Source of the DNA: CAIWHR01 sp963781285
Lineage (GTDB): Bacteria; Pseudomonadota; Gammaproteobacteria; Burkholderiales; Casimicrobiaceae
Reading direction: 5' to 3'
NCBI GenBank assembly: GCA_963781285.1
Contig: CAWAFI010000016.1
Span: forward strand, 1 to 64,000
DNA: 64,000 nt
The position numbers were made by a program, and so were the translations under genes. The notes below the pieces were generated by a model. That model had not been told where the DNA came from and searched no databases. It saw nothing but the letters and a program-made list of their open reading frames with translations. This document shows, piece by piece, positions 53,315-62,517 of the stretch (positions within the stretch are counted from its first letter, which is position 1; each line of letters begins with the position of its first letter).

Positions 53315-53711
53315 CGTCTCGTAGCCGCCACGGCCTTTTGCGGCCGCCTCGATGACGGTCCCGCAACCCTGCCCGGCCGCATCGGGAGGTTATAGCACAA
53401 ACGCGGCAGCGACTCCCCTACCGCGCAGCGTCCCGCTCGCGGCCCCGGTCGGCCGGACCGTGAATTTTCGGCACAACCGCAGCCGAATGCTCCGGTGCAC
53501 ATCGCCGCCCTCGGGTCGTACCCTGACCGCATGGTTATGTTGCCGCGCTCACGGGAGCCTCGAACGACCGGGATTTCGCCAGGCGTCCGCTTTCCTCCAC
53601 CCCGCGCGGCGCATCCGGTGTCGGAGCCGGCCACCGCCGCGGGGCCTTTTTTGGGTGGTCGCAACCGGTCGGCAAGGATCCGGAGTTCGAACGCACCGCA
53701 AGGAGTTGGTC
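53315..53711. other. Intergenic region between divergent HIT and small membrane protein genes
   Basis: 397 bases without a supported gene. TATAAC on the minus strand near 53390 may be the HIT promoter -10 box. On the plus strand a short GGCC/GGCC stem (53629-53646) is followed by six T, which could be a weak terminator or attenuator ahead of the gene at 53712. Confidence 0.4.
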
Positions 53712-53987
53712 ATGGACATGATCGCACTCAATGAAATCTCCCGTCACAACGGCCACGCGATTCCGCGCGGCCCGAGGTCGAGCCACACAGCGGCGGGCCG
53801 GTGCGCCCCGAAAATCGCGCTGATCATCGCGGCTGTGTACGTGGCACTCGGTGTTGGTACGCCCTGGCTCCTGCAGGATGCACCGCCGTTGGTCTACGAA
53901 GTCGTGGCCGCGCGCGCGGCACCGGCGGCATCAGCACCGGGTCGTGCAAGCGTTTCACCGGCGCGGACGATTGAAGTGAACAGATAG
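53712..53987 (+). CDS. Small single-span membrane protein
   Basis: 91 residues with a strong ribosome binding site (AAGGAG about 7 bases upstream). A polar, basic N-terminus is followed by one hydrophobic helix (IALIIAAVYVALGVGTPWLL) and an Ala/Pro-rich tail. No family is recognised. It is a single plus-strand gene between two minus-strand blocks. Confidence 0.6.
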   Translation: MDMIALNEISRHNGHAIPRGPRSSHTAAGRCAPKIALIIAAVYVALGVGTPWLLQDAPPLVYEVVAARAAPAASAPGRASVSPARTIEVNR

Positions 53988-54025
53988 CCTGAAGCGAGGG
54001 AAAGCCATCACGCCCGTCGCGCGCT

Positions 54026-57000
54026 TCAGACAAGCACGCGCTCGATGCCCCCCGCGGTGGCCCTGGCGACGTAATCCGGGAGCCAGGTCGGGCCAAGGAT
54101 CCGCTTCGCCATCTCGACGACGATGTAATCGGCACCGGTCCCCGCGTCGTCAGCGAAGCGCGCGAGTCCCTGAAGGCACGAAGGACACGAGGTCAGGATC
54201 TTGACGTCGCCGCGGAAGCCGTCGGCGCGCTGTGCCGCGGCACCCTTGCGCATCTCCTCCTCCTTGCGGAAGCGGATCTGGGTCGAAATGTCCGGTCGCG
54301 TGGCCGCGAGCGAGCCCGACTCGCCGCAGCAGCGCTCGTTTGCCGCGACGCGCGTGCCCATCAGCTCGTTGACGACCGCAAGCGGTGCATAGGTCTTCAT
54401 GGGGGTATGGCACGGGTCGTGGTACATGTACCGGGTACCGGTCACTCCTTCGAGCCTGACGCCCTTTTCCAGCAGGTACTCGTGGATGTCGAGCAGGCGG
54501 CAGCCCGGAAAGATCCGGTCGAACTCGTACTTCTGGAGCTGATCCATGCACGTCCCGCAGGAAACGATGACCGTCCGGATGTCGAGATAGTTGAGGGTGT
54601 TCGCGACGCGGTGGAACAGCACGCGGTTGCCGGTGATGATCTGCGCGCCGCGCTGCTCGTTGCCCGAGGCGGTCTGCGGATAGCCGCAGCACAGATAGCC
54701 CGGCGGCAGTACCGTCTGCGCGCCCAGATGGAAGAGCATCGCCTGCGTGGCGAGCCCCACCTGCGAGAACAATCGCTCCGAGCCGCACCCCGGGAAGTAG
54801 AACACCGCGTCCGAGTCCTCGCCGACCTTCTGCGGGTCGCGGATGATCGGCACGATCGAATCGTCTTCGATGTCGAGCAGCGCGCGCGACGTACGCTTCG
54901 GCAGGCCTCCGGGCATCGGCTTGTTGACGAAGTGGATGACCTGCGCCGCGAGTGCGGGTCTGCCGACGGTCGCGGGCGGATGCTTCGTCTGCGTTTCGAC
55001 GAGGCCGAGGCGCTTCGCGATTGCGTGCGCGGCGCGCTGCGCGCGAAAGCCCCCATCGATAAGTAGGCGCTTGGCGACCTTGATCGTCGCGGGATCCGTG
55101 GCGTTGAGCAGGAACATCGTCGTCGCGGTGCCCGGATTCCACTTCTTCTTTCCCTCGCGGGCGAGCAGGTTGCGCATGGCGATCGAAACGTCGCCGAAAT
55201 CGATGTCGACCGGGCACGGGTTCCTGCACTTGTGGCAGACCGTGCAGTGGTCGGCGACGTCGCCGAATTCGTCGAAATGGCGCAGGCTGACGCCGCGCCG
55301 CGTCTGTTCCTCGTACAGGAACGCCTCGATCAGAAGTGACGTGGCGAGGATCTTGTTGCGCGGCGAATAGAGCAGGTTTGCGCGCGGGACGTGCGTCGAG
55401 CACACGGGCTTGCACTTGCCGCAGCGCAGGCAGTCCTTCACCGAGTCGGCAATGCGACCGATTGCCGACGCCTCGAGGATCAGGCTCTCGTGGCCGATCA
55501 GCGAAAAACTGGGCGTGTATGCGTTTGCGAGGCCGGCGCCCGCAAGGAGCTTGCCCGCGTTGAACCGTCCCTCGGGATCGATCCTGTGCTTGTACGCAGC
55601 GAATGGCGCGATCTCGTCCGCGGTGAGGAATTCGAGCTTGGTGATGCCGATGCCGTGTTCGCCGGAAACCACGCCGCCAAGTTCCCGCGCGAGCGCCATG
55701 ATCCGCGCGACCGCCGCGTTCGCCTCGCGCAGCATCCCGTAATCGTCGGAATTGACCGGAATGTTGGTGTGCACGTTGCCGTCGCCGGCGTGCATGTGCA
55801 GCGCGACGAACACGCGGCTGCGCAGCACCTCGCCGTGGATCGCGTTGCAGCGCGACAGCACCGGCGCGAACGCGAGGCCGGCGAAGATCTCCTCGAGCGG
55901 CGCCTTCAGCTCGGTCTTCCACGACACGATGAGCGAGCGCTCCTGCAGCGCGGGGAACGTCGCGTCGATCCGGTCGAGCAAGTCCTGCCAGCGCGTGCGC
56001 GTCGCGGCGACAAGGATGCGCGCTTCGTCGACTTTCGCGTCGAGCAGCTCCTGCGCCGGCCGCGCTTCGTCGTCGGGACCCCACGCGTGCAGCAGCGATG
56101 GCCCCGCGAAGAACGCGGCGAGCGCGTCGCAGAGCGCGAGCTTGTTCGCGAGCGAGCGCTCGATGTTGATCCGCTCGATGCCGTCGGTGTAATCGGCAAG
56201 CCGGTCGAGCGGGATGACGACGTCCTCGTTGATCTTGAACGCGTTGGTGTGGCGGGCGATCGCCGCGGTGCGCGCGCGGTCGAGCCAGAATCGCTTGCGC
56301 GCCTCCGGGGATACGGCGACGAAGCCCTCCGCGCCGCGCGCATTCGCGATGCGGATCACTTCGGACGCAGCCTTCGCCACCGCGTCGTCGGACTCGCCGA
56401 CGATGTCGCCGAGGAGCACCATCTTCGGGCGGCCGTGGCGCTTCGCTTTCGTCGCATACCCGACCGCCCTCACGTACCGTTCGTCGAGGTGCTCGAGGCC
56501 CGCCAGCGTCGCGCCCAGCGGACGCAGATCGAGAAAGCGCTTGATCTCGACGATCGCCGGCGTCGCATCGTGTACCCGGCCGAAGAATTCGAGGCATACC
56601 GTGCGCGCCGCGGACGGCATCCGGTGCAGGACGAACCGCGCGCTGACGATGAGCCCGTCGCAGCCTTCCTTCTGGACGCCCGGCAAACCGCCGAGAAACT
56701 TGTCGGTCACGTCCTTGCCGAGCCCAACCTTGCGGAACGTCGCCCCGGGTATGACCAGCGTCTCGTTGCGCGTCATCGTCCGACCGTCGGCGTCGTACCA
56801 CTTGAGCTCGAACGTCGCGACGTTCGCATCGTGAATCTTCCCGAGGTTGTGGTCGACGCGCGTCACTTCCAGCCATTGCGCATCGGGCGTCACCATCCTC
56901 CATGACAGCAGGTTGTCGAGAGCGGTGCCCCACAGCACGGCCTTCTTGCCGCCGGCGTTCATCGCGACGTTGCCGCCGATGCACGAGGCGTCGGCGGACG

Positions 57001-57865
57001 TCGGGTCGACCGCGAAGACGAGGCCCGCGGCCTCGGCGGCCTCCATCACGCGCCGGGTAACGACACCGGCGCCGCAGTCGATGCACGCGACCGGCTCCGC
57101 GCGGCCGGGAAGCACGATGCGCTCGATCGCCGACAGGCGCTCCAGCTTTTCGGTGTTGATCACCGCAGAACGACGTGTCAGCGGAACCGCACCACCCGTG
57201 TAGCCGGTACCGCCCCCACGCGGGATGATCGTGAGACCCAATTCGATGCAGCCCTCGACCAGGCCGCGCACTTCCTCGTCGGTATCCGGGTACAGGACGA
57301 CGAATGGGTATTCGACGCGCCAGTCCGTCGCGTCGGTCACGTGCGACACGCGCGCGAGCCCGTCGAAAGCGATGTTGTCCCTGCGCGTGCGGCGGGCGAG
57401 CACGCGTATCGCCTTCCTCCGCAGTGCCGCCGTCTCGGGGAACGAGGCTTCGAAGCGATCGACGGCACCGTGCGCGGCCGCGAGCAGTTGCGCGACCCGG
57501 TCGTCGCGGCCAGGGTCGGCGTGCGCATAGAGAGCGCGCCGCTTGTCGATTTCGGCCAGACGATGCCGCAGCGCCTCGACCAGAAGCCGCTGGCGCCTCG
57601 GATTGTCGAGGAGGTCGTCCTGCAGGTAAGGATTGCGATCGACGACCCAGATGTCGCCCAGCACCTCGAAGAGCATCCGCGCGGAGCGGCCGGTGCGGCG
57701 CTCGCTCCGCAGCTCGTCCAGCACCTGCCACATGTCGGACCCGAGCAGGCGGATTACGATCTCCCGGTCGGAAAATGACGTGTAGTTGTACGGGATTTCG
57801 CGCAGCCGCGGCGCTTCCGCAAGGGTGTCCGCGGCATCGGAGAGGCGATCGGCGACAGCATCCAT
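54026..57865 (-). CDS. Large FAD/Fe-S oxidoreductase (DUF3683, D-lactate-dehydrogenase-like, CCG domain)
   Basis: 1279 residues, a fusion. N-terminal ~110 residues of DUF3683 type (EIPYNYTSFSDREIVIRLLG). FAD-binding domain with TIIPRGGGTGYTGGAVPL (212-229). FAD-oxidase C-terminal domain with HMHAGDGNVHTN and VVSGEHGIGITK. Two 4Fe-4S motifs (CLRCGKCKPVCSTHVP and CTVCHKCRNPCPVDI). C-terminal cysteine-rich CCG repeats (CCGYPQTASG, ERCCGESGSLAA). It probably oxidises a 2-hydroxyacid and passes electrons to a membrane carrier. It lies 8 bases downstream of tdh. Confidence 0.88.
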   Translation of the reverse strand: MDAVADRLSDAADTLAEAPRLREIPYNYTSFSDREIVIRLLGSDMWQVLDELRSERRTGRSARMLFEVLGDIWVVDRNPYLQDDLLDNPRRQRLLVEALRHRLAEIDKRRALYAHADPGRDDRVAQLLAAAHGAVDRFEASFPETAALRRKAIRVLARRTRRDNIAFDGLARVSHVTDATDWRVEYPFVVLYPDTDEEVRGLVEGCIELGLTIIPRGGGTGYTGGAVPLTRRSAVINTEKLERLSAIERIVLPGRAEPVACIDCGAGVVTRRVMEAAEAAGLVFAVDPTSADASCIGGNVAMNAGGKKAVLWGTALDNLLSWRMVTPDAQWLEVTRVDHNLGKIHDANVATFELKWYDADGRTMTRNETLVIPGATFRKVGLGKDVTDKFLGGLPGVQKEGCDGLIVSARFVLHRMPSAARTVCLEFFGRVHDATPAIVEIKRFLDLRPLGATLAGLEHLDERYVRAVGYATKAKRHGRPKMVLLGDIVGESDDAVAKAASEVIRIANARGAEGFVAVSPEARKRFWLDRARTAAIARHTNAFKINEDVVIPLDRLADYTDGIERINIERSLANKLALCDALAAFFAGPSLLHAWGPDDEARPAQELLDAKVDEARILVAATRTRWQDLLDRIDATFPALQERSLIVSWKTELKAPLEEIFAGLAFAPVLSRCNAIHGEVLRSRVFVALHMHAGDGNVHTNIPVNSDDYGMLREANAAVARIMALARELGGVVSGEHGIGITKLEFLTADEIAPFAAYKHRIDPEGRFNAGKLLAGAGLANAYTPSFSLIGHESLILEASAIGRIADSVKDCLRCGKCKPVCSTHVPRANLLYSPRNKILATSLLIEAFLYEEQTRRGVSLRHFDEFGDVADHCTVCHKCRNPCPVDIDFGDVSIAMRNLLAREGKKKWNPGTATTMFLLNATDPATIKVAKRLLIDGGFRAQRAAHAIAKRLGLVETQTKHPPATVGRPALAAQVIHFVNKPMPGGLPKRTSRALLDIEDDSIVPIIRDPQKVGEDSDAVFYFPGCGSERLFSQVGLATQAMLFHLGAQTVLPPGYLCCGYPQTASGNEQRGAQIITGNRVLFHRVANTLNYLDIRTVIVSCGTCMDQLQKYEFDRIFPGCRLLDIHEYLLEKGVRLEGVTGTRYMYHDPCHTPMKTYAPLAVVNELMGTRVAANERCCGESGSLAATRPDISTQIRFRKEEEMRKGAAAQRADGFRGDVKILTSCPSCLQGLARFADDAGTGADYIVVEMAKRILGPTWLPDYVARATAGGIERVLV

Positions 57866-57873
57866 GGCAGTGA

Positions 57874-58902
57874 TCAGGCGGTCCAGTCGAGAACGACCTT
57901 GCCGCTCTCGCCGGAGAGCATCGCCGCGAACGCGGCTTCATAGTCGTCGACCGCAAAACGATGGGTGATCATCGGTGTCAGGTCGAGCCCGCTCTGCAGC
58001 ATCGCGACCATCTTGTACCAGGTCTCGAACATCTCGCGCCCGTAGATCCCCTTGATCTCGAGCCCCTTGAAGATCACCTGATTCCAGTCGATCGCCATCG
58101 GCGATGGCGGGATGCCGAGCAGGGCGACCTTGCCGCCGTGGTTCATGCATTCGAGCATGTCGGAGAAGGCCTCGGGCACGCCGGACATCTCCATCCCGAC
58201 GTCGAAACCCTCGGTCATCCCGAGCTCGGTTATCACGTCGGGGAGCTTCGTGCGTCCGACATTGATCGCGCGTGTCGCGCCCATCCGCCGCGCGAGGGCA
58301 AGCCGGTAGTCGTTGACGTCGGTGATGACGACGTGGCGCGCGCCGACGTGACGAGCGATCGCCGCCGCCATGATCCCGATCGGCCCGGCGCCGGTGATCA
58401 ACACATCTTCGCCGACCAGACCGAACGACAGCGCCGTGTGCGTGGCATTGCCGAACGGGTCGAAGATCGCAGCGATCTCGTCGGGAATGTCATCGGGGAT
58501 CCGGAAAGCATTGAACGCAGGGATCACCAGATACTCGGCGAACGCACCCTCGCGATTGACGCCGACGCCGACGGTATTGCGGCACAGGTGGCGGCGGCCG
58601 GCGCGGCAGTTGCGGCAGAAGCCGCAAGTGATGTGGCCTTCGCCGGATACGCGGTCACCGAGCGCGAAGCCGCGCACCTCCTGCCCCATCTCGACGATTT
58701 CGCCGACGTACTCATGGCCCACGTGCATCGGCACGGGAATGGTCTTCTGCGCCCAGTCGTCCCATTTCCAGATGTGGATGTCGGTTCCGCAGATCGCGGT
58801 CTTCGTGATCCGGATCATCACGTCGTTGTGCCCGACCTCGGGTCTCCTGACGCGCGTCAGCGTCAGGCCCGGCGCACGCTCGAGCTTGGCCAGTGCCTTC
58901 AT
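57874..58902 (-). CDS. tdh: L-threonine 3-dehydrogenase
   Basis: 342 residues, zinc-dependent medium-chain dehydrogenase making 2-amino-3-oxobutyrate. Catalytic zinc ligands Cys38 and His63-Glu64; structural zinc Cys93, Cys96, Cys99 and Cys107; NAD loop GAGPIGIMAA. The C-terminal region with GREMFETWYKM is specific to threonine dehydrogenases. Operon kbl-tdh-FAD oxidoreductase on the minus strand, 27 bases after kbl. Confidence 0.96.
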   Translation of the reverse strand: MKALAKLERAPGLTLTRVRRPEVGHNDVMIRITKTAICGTDIHIWKWDDWAQKTIPVPMHVGHEYVGEIVEMGQEVRGFALGDRVSGEGHITCGFCRNCRAGRRHLCRNTVGVGVNREGAFAEYLVIPAFNAFRIPDDIPDEIAAIFDPFGNATHTALSFGLVGEDVLITGAGPIGIMAAAIARHVGARHVVITDVNDYRLALARRMGATRAINVGRTKLPDVITELGMTEGFDVGMEMSGVPEAFSDMLECMNHGGKVALLGIPPSPMAIDWNQVIFKGLEIKGIYGREMFETWYKMVAMLQSGLDLTPMITHRFAVDDYEAAFAAMLSGESGKVVLDWTA

Positions 58903-58929
58903 CGTGTCACCCGCGTCGATTCCATCGCG

Positions 58930-60132
58930 TCACCCGATCGCGCCGATCGCCCGGCCGACCTTCGTGAACGCGGCGACCGCCCGGTCGATCTGCGCGTCGT
59001 CATGCGCGGCGCTCATCTGCGTGCGGATCCGTGCCTTGCCCTTGGGCACCACCGGATACGAGAAGCCGATCACGTAGACGCCTTCCGAGAGCAGCGCGTC
59101 GGCCATCCGCGTCGCGAGTTGCGCGTCTCCGAGCATCACCGGAATGATCGGGTGCGCTCCGGGCACGAGGTCGAAGCCCTGTCTCGTCATCGCGCGGCGG
59201 AAGCGCTCGCCGTTCTCGCGCACACGGCGACGCAGCGCACGACCCTCCGGGCTGCGCAGCAGCGCGAGCACTGCGAGCGATGCCGCGGCGACCGCAGGCA
59301 CCAGCGTGTTGGAAAACAGATACGGGCGCGAGCGCTGGCGGAGCAAGTCGACGATTTCACGGCAGGCGGCGATGTACCCGCCCGACGCGCCGCCCATCGC
59401 CTTGCCGAGGGTTCCGCTGAGAATGTCGACCCGCCCCTCGACGCCACAGACCTCCGGCGTACCGCGCCCTCCTTCGCCGACGAAGCCCACCGCGTGCGAA
59501 TCGTCGACCATCGTCAGCGCACCGTACCGATCGGCGAGCTCGCAGATCGCGGGCAGGTTGGCGACGATACCGTCCATCGAGAACACGCCGTCGGTGGCGA
59601 TCAGCTTGAAGCGCGCACCGGCGGCGTCGGCCTCGCGCAGCCTCGCCTCGAGATCCGTCATGTCGTTGTTGCGATAGCGATAGCGCCGCGCTTTGCAGAG
59701 CCGGATGCCGTCGACGATGCTGGCGTGGTTGAGCTCGTCGCTGATCACGGCATCCTCGTCCCCGAGCAGCGTCTCGAAGAGGCCGCCGTTCGCATCGAAG
59801 CAACTCGAGTAGAGGATGCAGTCGTCCATGCCGAGAAACGTCGCCAGCGCGGTTTCCAATTCCTTGTGCACGCTTTGGGTGCCGCAGATGAAGCGCACCG
59901 AAGCCATGCCGAAGCCGTAGCGGTCGAGCCCGCCCTTCGCGGCCTCGATGAGTCGCGCGTCAGCGGCGAGGCCGAGGTAGTTGTTCGCGCAGAAGTTGAG
60001 CACGCGCGCGCCACCCGCCAACTCGATCTCCGGCGCCTGCGGGCTTGCGATCACCCGCTCGGCCTTGTAGAAGCCGTCGGCGCGAGTCCGGCTGAGGATT
60101 CCGCGGACGTGGGTGAGGTAGCGGTCACGCAT
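58930..60132 (-). CDS. kbl: Glycine C-acetyltransferase (2-amino-3-ketobutyrate CoA ligase)
   Basis: 400 residues. Splits 2-amino-3-oxobutyrate with CoA into glycine and acetyl-CoA. The PLP lysine is Lys244 in LSGTLGKAMGG; FCANNYLGLA, FICGTQSVHKELE and DDSHAVGFVG are family motifs. First gene of the operon. Its product glycine is the substrate and inducer of the gcv operon about 10 kb away. Confidence 0.97.
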   Translation of the reverse strand: MRDRYLTHVRGILSRTRADGFYKAERVIASPQAPEIELAGGARVLNFCANNYLGLAADARLIEAAKGGLDRYGFGMASVRFICGTQSVHKELETALATFLGMDDCILYSSCFDANGGLFETLLGDEDAVISDELNHASIVDGIRLCKARRYRYRNNDMTDLEARLREADAAGARFKLIATDGVFSMDGIVANLPAICELADRYGALTMVDDSHAVGFVGEGGRGTPEVCGVEGRVDILSGTLGKAMGGASGGYIAACREIVDLLRQRSRPYLFSNTLVPAVAAASLAVLALLRSPEGRALRRRVRENGERFRRAMTRQGFDLVPGAHPIIPVMLGDAQLATRMADALLSEGVYVIGFSYPVVPKGKARIRTQMSAAHDDAQIDRAVAAFTKVGRAIGAIG

Positions 60133-60213
60133 CGGGAGGACTTGTCAGCGATCGCGACGGCGCCGCGAGCGCAAGCTGGCATCTTAACCCGCTGCGCCCG
60201 GTGGGGCCGTGCT

Positions 60214-61734
60214 TCACATCCGCTCGAACCGGCGGTAGCCGACCGCCTCGGCGACGTGCGCCGCGCCGATCGTCGCGCTGTCCGCAAGGTCGGCAATGGT
60301 GCGCGCTACCTTGAGGATCCGGTGGTGCGCGCGCGCCGAGAGCGAAAAGCGCGTCATCGCCTGCGCGAGCAGCGCGGCACCGGCGGCATCGGGTGCGCAA
60401 TGCGCGTCGACCTCGCGCGGTGTGAGGCGCGCGTTCGGCTTGCCCTGGCGCACTGCGGCCCGCGCTCGCGCCTGGGTCGCCTGCGCGCGTACGCCGGCGG
60501 TGGTGACCGGGGCAGGGTCGAGGCTACTGCAGGCGCGGCCGCGCGCCGTCATGGTTTCTGCCGTCAGCGCCGGCACCTCGATGCCGATGTCGATACGGTC
60601 GAGCAACGGACCGGAGACGCGACTGCGGTAGCGCGCGATCCGCTCCGGTGTGCAATGGCAGCGCCCGCTTGCGTGGCCAAGCCAGCCGCAGGGGCAGGGA
60701 TTCATCGCGGCGACGAGTTGAAACTGCGCCGGGAACGTGCAGTGCCGCGCCGCGCGCGAAATGTGGATGACGCCGGATTCGAGCGGCTCGCGCAGCGCTT
60801 CGAGCACGCGCCGGTCCCATTCCGGAAGCTCGTCGAGAAAGAGGACGCCGTGATGCGCGAGCGAGACTTCGCCTGGCCGCGGATCGCTGCCGCCACCGGT
60901 CAGTGCAACCGCACTCGCCGTGTGATGCGGCGCGCGAAACGGGCGCACGCCCCAGGTCGCCGGCGAAAAGCGCCCCGCGAGCGAGGCGATCGCCGCCGTT
61001 GCGAGCGCTTCATCTTCGGACGGCGGCGGCAGCGCGCCGGGCAGCCGCTGCGCCAACATCGACTTGCCGGTCCCGGGCGGCCCGATCATCAGCAGGCTGT
61101 GGCCGCCGGCCGCAGCAATTGCTAGCGCTCGCTTCGCGTGCGCCTGCCCGCGCACGTCGGCGAGATCGGACGCGGACGTGTCCTCGGCCGCACCGGCCGA
61201 GAAGGCGAGCGCTGGAATCGGTGCGCGGCCGGCAAGATGCGCGCAGACGGCGAGCAACGTCGGCGCCGGGTAGACCACCGCATCGCGGACGAGGGCGGCC
61301 TCGGCAGCGCTCGCCGCGGGCAGCACGAACGCGCGCCCGTCGCGGCGCGCGCAAAGCGCCATCGGCAGCGCACCGCGGACCGGCCGCAGCGCTCCGCCCA
61401 ACGCGAGCTCACCGGCGAACTCGTATCGGTCGAGCGCGTCCGCGGGAATCTGGTGAGTCGCGGCGAGGATGCCAAGGGCGATCGGCAGATCGAAGCGACC
61501 CGACTCCTTCGGCAGGTCGGCGGGAGCGAGGTTGACGGTGATCTTGCGCGCCGGAAACTCGAATTGCGCGTTCTGCAGCGCGGCGCGTACGCGCTCGCGC
61601 GACTCCTTCACCTCGGTGTCCGGCAGGCCAACCAGATGAAACGCCGGGAGCCCGCCGGCCAGATGCACCTCGACGGTGACGCGCGGCGCGTCGAGTCCGG
61701 CCAAGCTGCGGGTGTTGACGACCGCGAGCGACAT
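60214..61734 (-). CDS. comM: ComM/YifB family Mg-chelatase-like AAA+ ATPase
   Basis: 506 residues. The N-terminal chelatase-like domain starts SLAVVNTRSLAGLDAP; Walker A is GPPGTGKS (218-225), Walker B in GVLFLDELPEW, and the zinc-like CPCGWLGH plus the C-terminal Mg_chelatase_C domain are present. ComM is a branch-migration helicase promoting integration of DNA taken up in transformation. The start at 61734 is chosen, with an in-frame duplicated N-terminus upstream (61838-61863). Confidence 0.93.
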   Translation of the reverse strand: MSLAVVNTRSLAGLDAPRVTVEVHLAGGLPAFHLVGLPDTEVKESRERVRAALQNAQFEFPARKITVNLAPADLPKESGRFDLPIALGILAATHQIPADALDRYEFAGELALGGALRPVRGALPMALCARRDGRAFVLPAASAAEAALVRDAVVYPAPTLLAVCAHLAGRAPIPALAFSAGAAEDTSASDLADVRGQAHAKRALAIAAAGGHSLLMIGPPGTGKSMLAQRLPGALPPPSEDEALATAAIASLAGRFSPATWGVRPFRAPHHTASAVALTGGGSDPRPGEVSLAHHGVLFLDELPEWDRRVLEALREPLESGVIHISRAARHCTFPAQFQLVAAMNPCPCGWLGHASGRCHCTPERIARYRSRVSGPLLDRIDIGIEVPALTAETMTARGRACSSLDPAPVTTAGVRAQATQARARAAVRQGKPNARLTPREVDAHCAPDAAGAALLAQAMTRFSLSARAHHRILKVARTIADLADSATIGAAHVAEAVGYRRFERM

Positions 61735-61863
61735 GAACGTTGCTGCATCCGGTGAGCGCAGAGCAATGCCTTCGAGTCTAGGTGCTCCGTCGCGAGCGCG
61801 CTCTCGTCCGTTCGACGGAGCAGGGACTTCCGTGACGCTGCGGGAGTTGACGACCGCGAGCGA
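61706..61863. repeat. Duplicated comM N-terminus, 26-bp direct repeat 132 bp apart
   Basis: CTGCGGGTGTTGACGACCGC (61706) recurs as CTGCGGGAGTTGACGACCGC (61838); the match covers 26 bases with one difference. On the minus strand they encode SLAVVNTRS and SLAVVNSRS, in the same frame 44 codons apart. Confidence 0.8.
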
Positions 61864-61924
61864 ATCTTCCGGCACCGGAGCCCGGCGGCGCCGACGCGCG
61901 AGGGGCGGCGGCCCGGCGACGCGG

Positions 61925-62176
61925 CTATTTCCCGCGGCCGGGCGGGATACGCGCCTCGAGCTCGGCAAGGCGCGTCTCGAGTGCTTCCAGCTTCTCGCGC
62001 GTCTTCAGGAGCACCTGTGCCTGCACATCGAACTCGGCGCGCGGGACGAGATCGAGCCGGGCGAGACCCGAGGAGAGCATCGCCCGGACGTTCTTCTCGA
62101 TGTCCTTGGCAGGACTGTTCTCGATCGCGTGGCCGATTTTCGCCGCGAGTTCATCGAACGCTTTGCTGTTCAGCAT
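61925..62176 (-). CDS. ubiK: Ubiquinone biosynthesis accessory factor UbiK (YqiC/BMFP)
   Basis: 83 residues, an amphipathic N-terminal helix (SKAFDELAAKIGHAI) followed by a coiled coil (LLKTREKLEALETRLAELEA). In E. coli this protein assists aerobic ubiquinone synthesis with UbiJ. The start at 62176 matches the family; the upstream frame extension does not. Located upstream of comM on the same strand. Confidence 0.88.
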   Translation of the reverse strand: MLNSKAFDELAAKIGHAIENSPAKDIEKNVRAMLSSGLARLDLVPRAEFDVQAQVLLKTREKLEALETRLAELEARIPPGRGK

Positions 62177-62339
62177 GGCGCATCTCCACGAACCCCCGAA
62201 TCGCATGTGTCGGGACGCGGATCGAGTCTAGCAAATCTCCGCCACGCATCGGCTTGGTTCGCTTGGCCGATGACGGCCGATTCGGTCTCGCGCGCCGAAT
62301 CGTGCGGTCGCCCCAACGTTGTGCGCCAGCGGCCATAAC

Positions 62340-62356
62340 TGCACCGAATTTGTGCA
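62340..62356 (+). promoter_or_regulatory. NtrC binding site
   Basis: TGCACCGAATTTGTGCA fits the NtrC consensus TGCAC-N7-GTGCA exactly in both half sites. It is centred about 110 bases upstream of the predicted sigma54 transcription start, a normal enhancer distance. Confidence 0.8.
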
Positions 62357-62431
62357 CTGCGTCCGCGCGATTCAGAGCTCATCATCCGATCATGTTTCTC
62401 TAATCTATTGTTTATAAACATTTTGCTGCAC

Positions 62432-62446
62432 TGGCACACGAAATGC
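62432..62446 (+). promoter_or_regulatory. Sigma54 promoter of the porin-glnK-amtB operon
   Basis: TGGCACACGAAATGC matches TGGCAC-N5-TTGC with one change; GG and GC are separated by exactly 10 bases as required for sigma54. It points at the porin gene, with a leader of about 60 bases. Confidence 0.85.
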
Positions 62447-62517
62447 TGAAGCAGACACGAAATTCGATGTTTCGGTTCGGCCTTCCCGTTCGTCAACGTC
62501 AAAAAGAGGATATTGCC

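Noticed and set aside
54150..57956. Long minus-strand frame of 1268 codons overlapping the FAD oxidoreductase
   Set aside because: Arg-rich out-of-frame shadow; the other frame has all the expected domains.
57961..61125. Open plus-strand frame of 1054 codons opposite tdh, kbl and comM
   Set aside because: It crosses three well-supported genes on the other strand and has no family similarity.
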